A program made the translations under genes and the position numbers. A model generated the notes under the pieces. That model was not told the DNA's origin, made no database searches, and saw nothing but the letters and a program-made list of their open reading frames with translations. Below are positions 31,321-33,337 of a stretch of DNA of 33,337 nt, piece by piece; position 1 is the first letter of the stretch; every line of letters starts with the position of its first letter. This stretch comes from a virus. The stretch lies in the IMG/VR virus record IMGVR_UViG_3300006854_000039, positions 1 to 33,337 of that record. One strand, given 5' to 3'.

Positions 31321-31656
31321 TTAGGCGACGTGAGTGCCTTCAACCTGTCGAGCCTCACGGTCTCTTGTGCGCTTATCAAGCCACAAGAGGGCTTCTTCGA
31401 GCTTCGTGATGGCGATAGCGTTCTCACGGCATTTGAATTTCCCGCCATTGACTATCTGGTAAAACTCGATGCGTTGCAGGGCTGCTGAAATCACAGTCTC
31501 AACGAAAGCGCCATTGGGCTCCTTGCGATCCTCGCCGCGGCCGAGCGGTCCGTTTTGCCATTCGATACTCAGGCCAACCCCATGGACAAAGCCACCGGCA
31601 GGGTTATCGTTCTCATCAACTTTGTTTTCTACGAGACAGTCTTTAATCGCGTTCAT
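31321..31656 (-). CDS. Acb2/Tad1-type hairpin protein (anti-CBASS/anti-Thoeris candidate)
   Basis: A 111-residue protein whose second half matches the small helical-hairpin family often annotated Acb2/Tad1: IEWQNGP at 31-37, then FKCRENAIAITKLEEALLWL at 74-93, with DREARQVEGTH at 99-109. Acb2 and Tad1 proteins are phage sponges that bind the cyclic nucleotide or gcADPR signals of CBASS and Thoeris defence. Whether this branch of the family binds such signals is not shown. The N-terminal 30 residues are extra and specific to this protein. AAGGAG lies five bases before ATG 31656. It is in a leftward operon of small genes, the kind of early region where anti-defence genes are found. Confidence 0.72.
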   Translation of the reverse strand: MNAIKDCLVENKVDENDNPAGGFVHGVGLSIEWQNGPLGRGEDRKEPNGAFVETVISAALQRIEFYQIVNGGKFKCRENAIAITKLEEALLWLDKRTRDREARQVEGTHVA

Positions 31657-31692
31657 TTGTTCTCCTTTTTTCTCTATTTGGTCTCAAAATCA

Positions 31693-31826
31693 TTCGATGG
31701 GTGTGGCCAGTCCTGCCCCGGCTACTGGCGAACAGTTACGGAGAAACACGCCAGTCGCTTTCGCTCGGTAATGGGCCGATCTCCGTTTTCGTGCGTGTCA
31801 TCTCGCCACGCCGCACACCCATCGAA
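31693..31826. repeat. 13-base exact inverted repeat with nested smaller pairs
   Basis: TTCGATGGGTGTG at 31693-31705 is the exact reverse complement of CACACCCATCGAA at 31814-31826. Between them ACGGAGA (31738-31744) and TCTCCGT (31780-31786) also pair, as do GCCAGT (31706-31711) and ACTGGC (31724-31729). The arms join the end of the gene at 31722-32045 to the gap before the Acb2-like gene. A folded leader or a small mobile palindromic element are both possible. Confidence 0.5.
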
Positions 31827-32045
31827 ATTGCGGGGATGGTAGGGAATTTCACCCATTCGTCTTTTGGCTGCCGCAACACCAAGACATCTATGCGCCTTTA
31901 CGCTCATCCCCAAAATAGAGGGTGCTGGAGTGGCCCGCCTTTCCGTCAATCCTGCGGCGGCTTGGACAAGAGAGTCACTCCTGCCGTCGGCGACGAACCC
32001 CGATTCCAGCCAGTTTAACCAGCACCCAAAATCCATCTCGTTCAT
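31722..32045 (-). CDS. Hypothetical protein in leftward operon
   Basis: A 107-residue frame whose ATG at 32045 overlaps the stop of the upstream micro-gene (ATGA). The N-terminus MNEMDFGCWLNWLESGFVADG is regular. The C-terminal two thirds (SILGMSVKAHRCLGVAAAKRR and later ERKRLACFSVTVRQ) is basic with scattered cysteines and recalls short repeat-encoded reading frames found in enterobacterial prophages; that likeness is from memory and weak. The end of the gene lies in the inverted repeat 31693-31826. The function is unknown. The forward strand also has open frames here, so the reading is less certain than for its neighbours. Confidence 0.5.
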   Translation of the reverse strand: MNEMDFGCWLNWLESGFVADGRSDSLVQAAAGLTERRATPAPSILGMSVKAHRCLGVAAAKRRMGEIPYHPRNFDGCAAWRDDTHENGDRPITERKRLACFSVTVRQ

Positions 32046-32206
32046 TTAGAGGCGGCTATTTCTTCGTCAATAATCTGCATTTGTTCATGGACGACTTCCG
32101 TCAGGATTTGAAGCACTTGCCTTTCGAGATGGAGCTTTATCATTCTCCGCCTATTGTCTTTCGAGTAAGTCCCAAATCCAACTTCTGTTCCCGTTAAATC
32201 ACTCAT
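32042..32206 (-). CDS. Small helical protein in leftward operon
   Basis: A 54-residue protein starting at ATG 32206 with GGCGGGG just before it. The first part (MSDLTGTEVGFGTYSKDN) is polar; the second is one long charged helix (MIKLHLERQVLQILTEVVHEQ, then IIDEEIAASK) that could form a coiled coil or dimer. The TGA overlaps the ATG of the next gene (ATGA), the best evidence for translation. No family is recognised. Confidence 0.6.
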   Translation of the reverse strand: MSDLTGTEVGFGTYSKDNRRRMIKLHLERQVLQILTEVVHEQMQIIDEEIAASK

Positions 32207-32224
32207 CCCCGCCGCCTTTCTGGG

Positions 32225-32761
32225 CTATTTCTCTACAGCAGTTTCTTTTGCTTTCGCAGACGCTACGCTTAATTTTGATTTGTGGTAGGACAAATTCTTT
32301 TCAGCATCTTTGATACACCTGCGATGATAAGAGGCGTTCCATGCCCAAGACTTAGTATCTTTTTCTTTTCGCAAAAGTCTTTCTTTTTCAGCATCTTCAG
32401 CCTCTTTAACCAATAGCTTGCATCGCTCTACGGCTTCTTCTTCTGTTAGGAATACATCCTTCTCATCAAATGAATAATACCCGCCTGTAAAAGAACTCAC
32501 TCGATATTTCGTATTTTCTCTGGTTTCCTCTATGCCATCGATTGCCGCGTTAATGACAAAGGCTTTGAATTTGTATTCCGTAATCGTTCCTGTAGCTCCC
32601 ATATAACCAAGCCCACAACCACCGCAATCAATCGATATTTGCTCATCGTTCGCCAGAATCATTCTGATTCGACGAGTCCCGTCACAATCAGGACAAGTGG
32701 TTTTAATTTCCTCTTGCCCGGCTCTTGCATACCAGCATTTATCGCCAATCTTGAATTTCAT
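32225..32761 (-). CDS. Zinc-ribbon protein of the early region
   Basis: A 178-residue protein with a DnaJ-like zinc ribbon near the start: TCPDCDGT at 22-29 and DCGGCGLGY at 45-53, the spacing seen in phage zinc-ribbon proteins. It begins MKFKIGDKCWYA, which looks like a small beta-barrel lead-in. The C-terminal half is a charged helical region (EEAVERCKLLVKEAEDAEKE, KSKLSVASAKAKE). A GTG at 32770 could start it, but ATG 32761 is preceded by AAGGTGG at correct spacing. The function is unknown; such proteins may bind nucleic acid or a host factor. Confidence 0.72.
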   Translation of the reverse strand: MKFKIGDKCWYARAGQEEIKTTCPDCDGTRRIRMILANDEQISIDCGGCGLGYMGATGTITEYKFKAFVINAAIDGIEETRENTKYRVSSFTGGYYSFDEKDVFLTEEEAVERCKLLVKEAEDAEKERLLRKEKDTKSWAWNASYHRRCIKDAEKNLSYHKSKLSVASAKAKETAVEK

Positions 32762-32783
32762 CCCAACCACCTTTCTAATTGAT

Positions 32784-32834
32784 CCCCGTAGAGCGGCGCG
32801 TGATGTTCGATTTTCTTCTAGAGCCGTTGCGGGG
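32784..32834 (-). promoter_or_regulatory. Two-step hairpin in the leader of the zinc-ribbon gene
   Basis: CCCCGT (32784-32789) pairs with GCGGGG (32829-32834) and GCGGC (32793-32797) with GCCGT (32823-32827), with two G-T pairs and a small internal loop. On the leftward strand it ends about 23 bases before ATG 32761, without a T-run. It may be a leader structure or processing site rather than a terminator. Confidence 0.4.
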
Positions 32835-32845
32835 AAATCTATCCA

Positions 32846-33151
32846 TCATTTAGCTTGAATTTTCCGCTTAAAATCATCAATCGTTATAGAGTCCATAGGA
32901 GTGCCTGTCGTCGATCCATATTTCAGTTGCTCCCGCCTTTCCCGGCTGTCATTCAGCGCGTTCGCGAGGTCTTTCAGGAATTCAGCGCATTTTAGCTCCG
33001 GAGGACACGTGTACATCGTGATGGCCGTTCGCGCATTTGGTTCCGCTGATTCATACTCATGAGTTTTGAGATAAGCATCTTCATTGCCTTCAAATCCCGT
33101 CGAAACAACCACGTAATACGGCAACACAAACAACCACTTTCTTGGGTTCAT
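32846..33151 (-). CDS. Hypothetical protein in leftward operon
   Basis: A 101-residue protein starting at ATG 33151 with AAGGAG seven bases upstream; that ATG overlaps the stop of the previous small gene (ATGA). The N-terminus has a beta-like hydrophobic strand (WLFVLPYYVVVSTGFEG), the middle two cysteines (TCPPELKC), and the end a charged helix (DLANALNDSRERREQL). No signal peptide or membrane helix is likely despite the hydrophobic start. I do not recognise a family. Good ribosome site and coupling make it a probable gene. Confidence 0.68.
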   Translation of the reverse strand: MNPRKWLFVLPYYVVVSTGFEGNEDAYLKTHEYESAEPNARTAITMYTCPPELKCAEFLKDLANALNDSRERREQLKYGSTTGTPMDSITIDDFKRKIQAK

Positions 33152-33297
33152 TTCGATCTCCTTTTCATATTCCTATCCAAAATCTTGAGGAAGAACGTGG
33201 CTTCCCAGGTGCTCACGTCATGGCCCTCGTCTCTGAGCCGCTGCAAGCGCATCCGGATGTCCTCGACTCGGGCTTTCTCTGCTTTGGTGAGGGTCAT
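33148..33297 (-). CDS. Small helical protein in leftward operon
   Basis: A 49-residue, basic, mainly helical protein (MTLTKAEKARVEDIRMRLQRL, then STWEATFFLKILDRN). GGAAGGA lies four bases before ATG 33297, and the ATG itself overlaps the stop of a truncated gene at the right edge. Its own stop overlaps the following gene start. Continuous coupling in this operon suggests co-regulated early proteins. The function is unknown. Confidence 0.58.
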   Translation of the reverse strand: MTLTKAEKARVEDIRMRLQRLRDEGHDVSTWEATFFLKILDRNMKRRSK

Positions 33298-33337
33298 CGA
33301 TCCTTCCAAAAGATCCACACGCCGATTATTCCGATGA
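33294..33337 (-). CDS. C-terminal end of a truncated membrane-type gene
   Basis: An open leftward frame enters at the right edge and stops at 33294-33296, giving 13 residues (IGIIGVWIFWKDR). They look like the end of a membrane helix followed by a positive tail. Its TGA overlaps the next ATG. The evidence is short, so confidence is limited. Confidence 0.4.
   Translation of the reverse strand, partial: IGIIGVWIFWKDR

Noticed and set aside
31136-31324. Forward frame with a lipobox-like LALIGCS segment that could be an outer spanin.
   Set aside because: It starts at a GTG without ribosome site, the hydrophobic segment has a long non-signal lead-in, and it lies opposite the leftward genes, so it is probably a shadow frame. 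It would deserve a LipoP check if no other spanin is found.
1-33337. CRISPR arrays, tRNA genes, rRNA, insertion sequences, integrase or attachment sites.
   Set aside because: No regularly spaced direct repeats, no cloverleaf-type sequence that I could recognise, and no transposase or recombinase motif were seen by eye. A tRNAscan or repeat search could still find weak cases.

Overview
The window is a piece of a tailed double-stranded DNA phage with a short-tailed (podovirus-like) body plan. It could be a free phage or a prophage; no integrase, attachment site, tRNA or host gene is visible, and both ends cut through a gene. The virion module resembles the Bordetella phage BPP-1 type: terminase, head-to-tail connector portal, a Bbp19-type protein, a proline-rich scaffold candidate, major capsid protein and Bbp16-type cement protein. 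T7-like tail tube proteins A and B and three internal (ejection) proteins follow. Shine-Dalgarno sites of the AGGAG type and ATGA or TGATG start/stop overlaps are common, as in a compact bacterial virus. The host cannot be named. Exported proteins and a peptidoglycan-type lysis enzyme fit a diderm host.

Layout, rightward strand: a partial gene (2-124); small and large terminase (158-2369); a micro-gene, a GNAT-like protein and a small virion-type protein (2369-3300); portal (3300-5117); four small genes ending in the Bbp19-like gene (5148-6072); a nested hairpin with a T-run (6101-6170); scaffold, capsid, cement and accessory head genes (6194-9740); tail tube A and B (9743-13552); internal virion proteins (13552-21261, the last 1780 aa); a promoter candidate and hairpin terminator (21258-21342); a fibre and adhesin module (21347-28685); a lysis and membrane module (28682-30859).

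Leftward strand: from the right edge to about 30856 runs a convergent operon of small genes, many translationally coupled. It includes a zinc-ribbon protein and a protein matching the Acb2/Tad1-type hairpin family (anti-CBASS and anti-Thoeris nucleotide sponges).

The most unusual feature is the fibre module. The first gene (21347-21841) looks like the virion-attachment domain of a T7 gp17 fibre and has no signal peptide. The next six genes in a row (21838-28685) all begin with MKK, a hydrophobic core and a small-residue cleavage site, i.e. classical Sec signal peptides. Three of them are large fibre-like or adhesin-like proteins (605, 589 and 702 aa), several are rich in cysteine, and one carries a malectin-like carbohydrate-binding region. 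Tail fibres are normally assembled in the cytoplasm. A whole fibre set addressed for export suggests a split tail-fibre system in which distal parts are folded and disulfide-bonded outside the cytoplasm and meet the virion at or after lysis, or else phage-encoded surface adhesins or decoys. This is inference from sequence and needs experiment.
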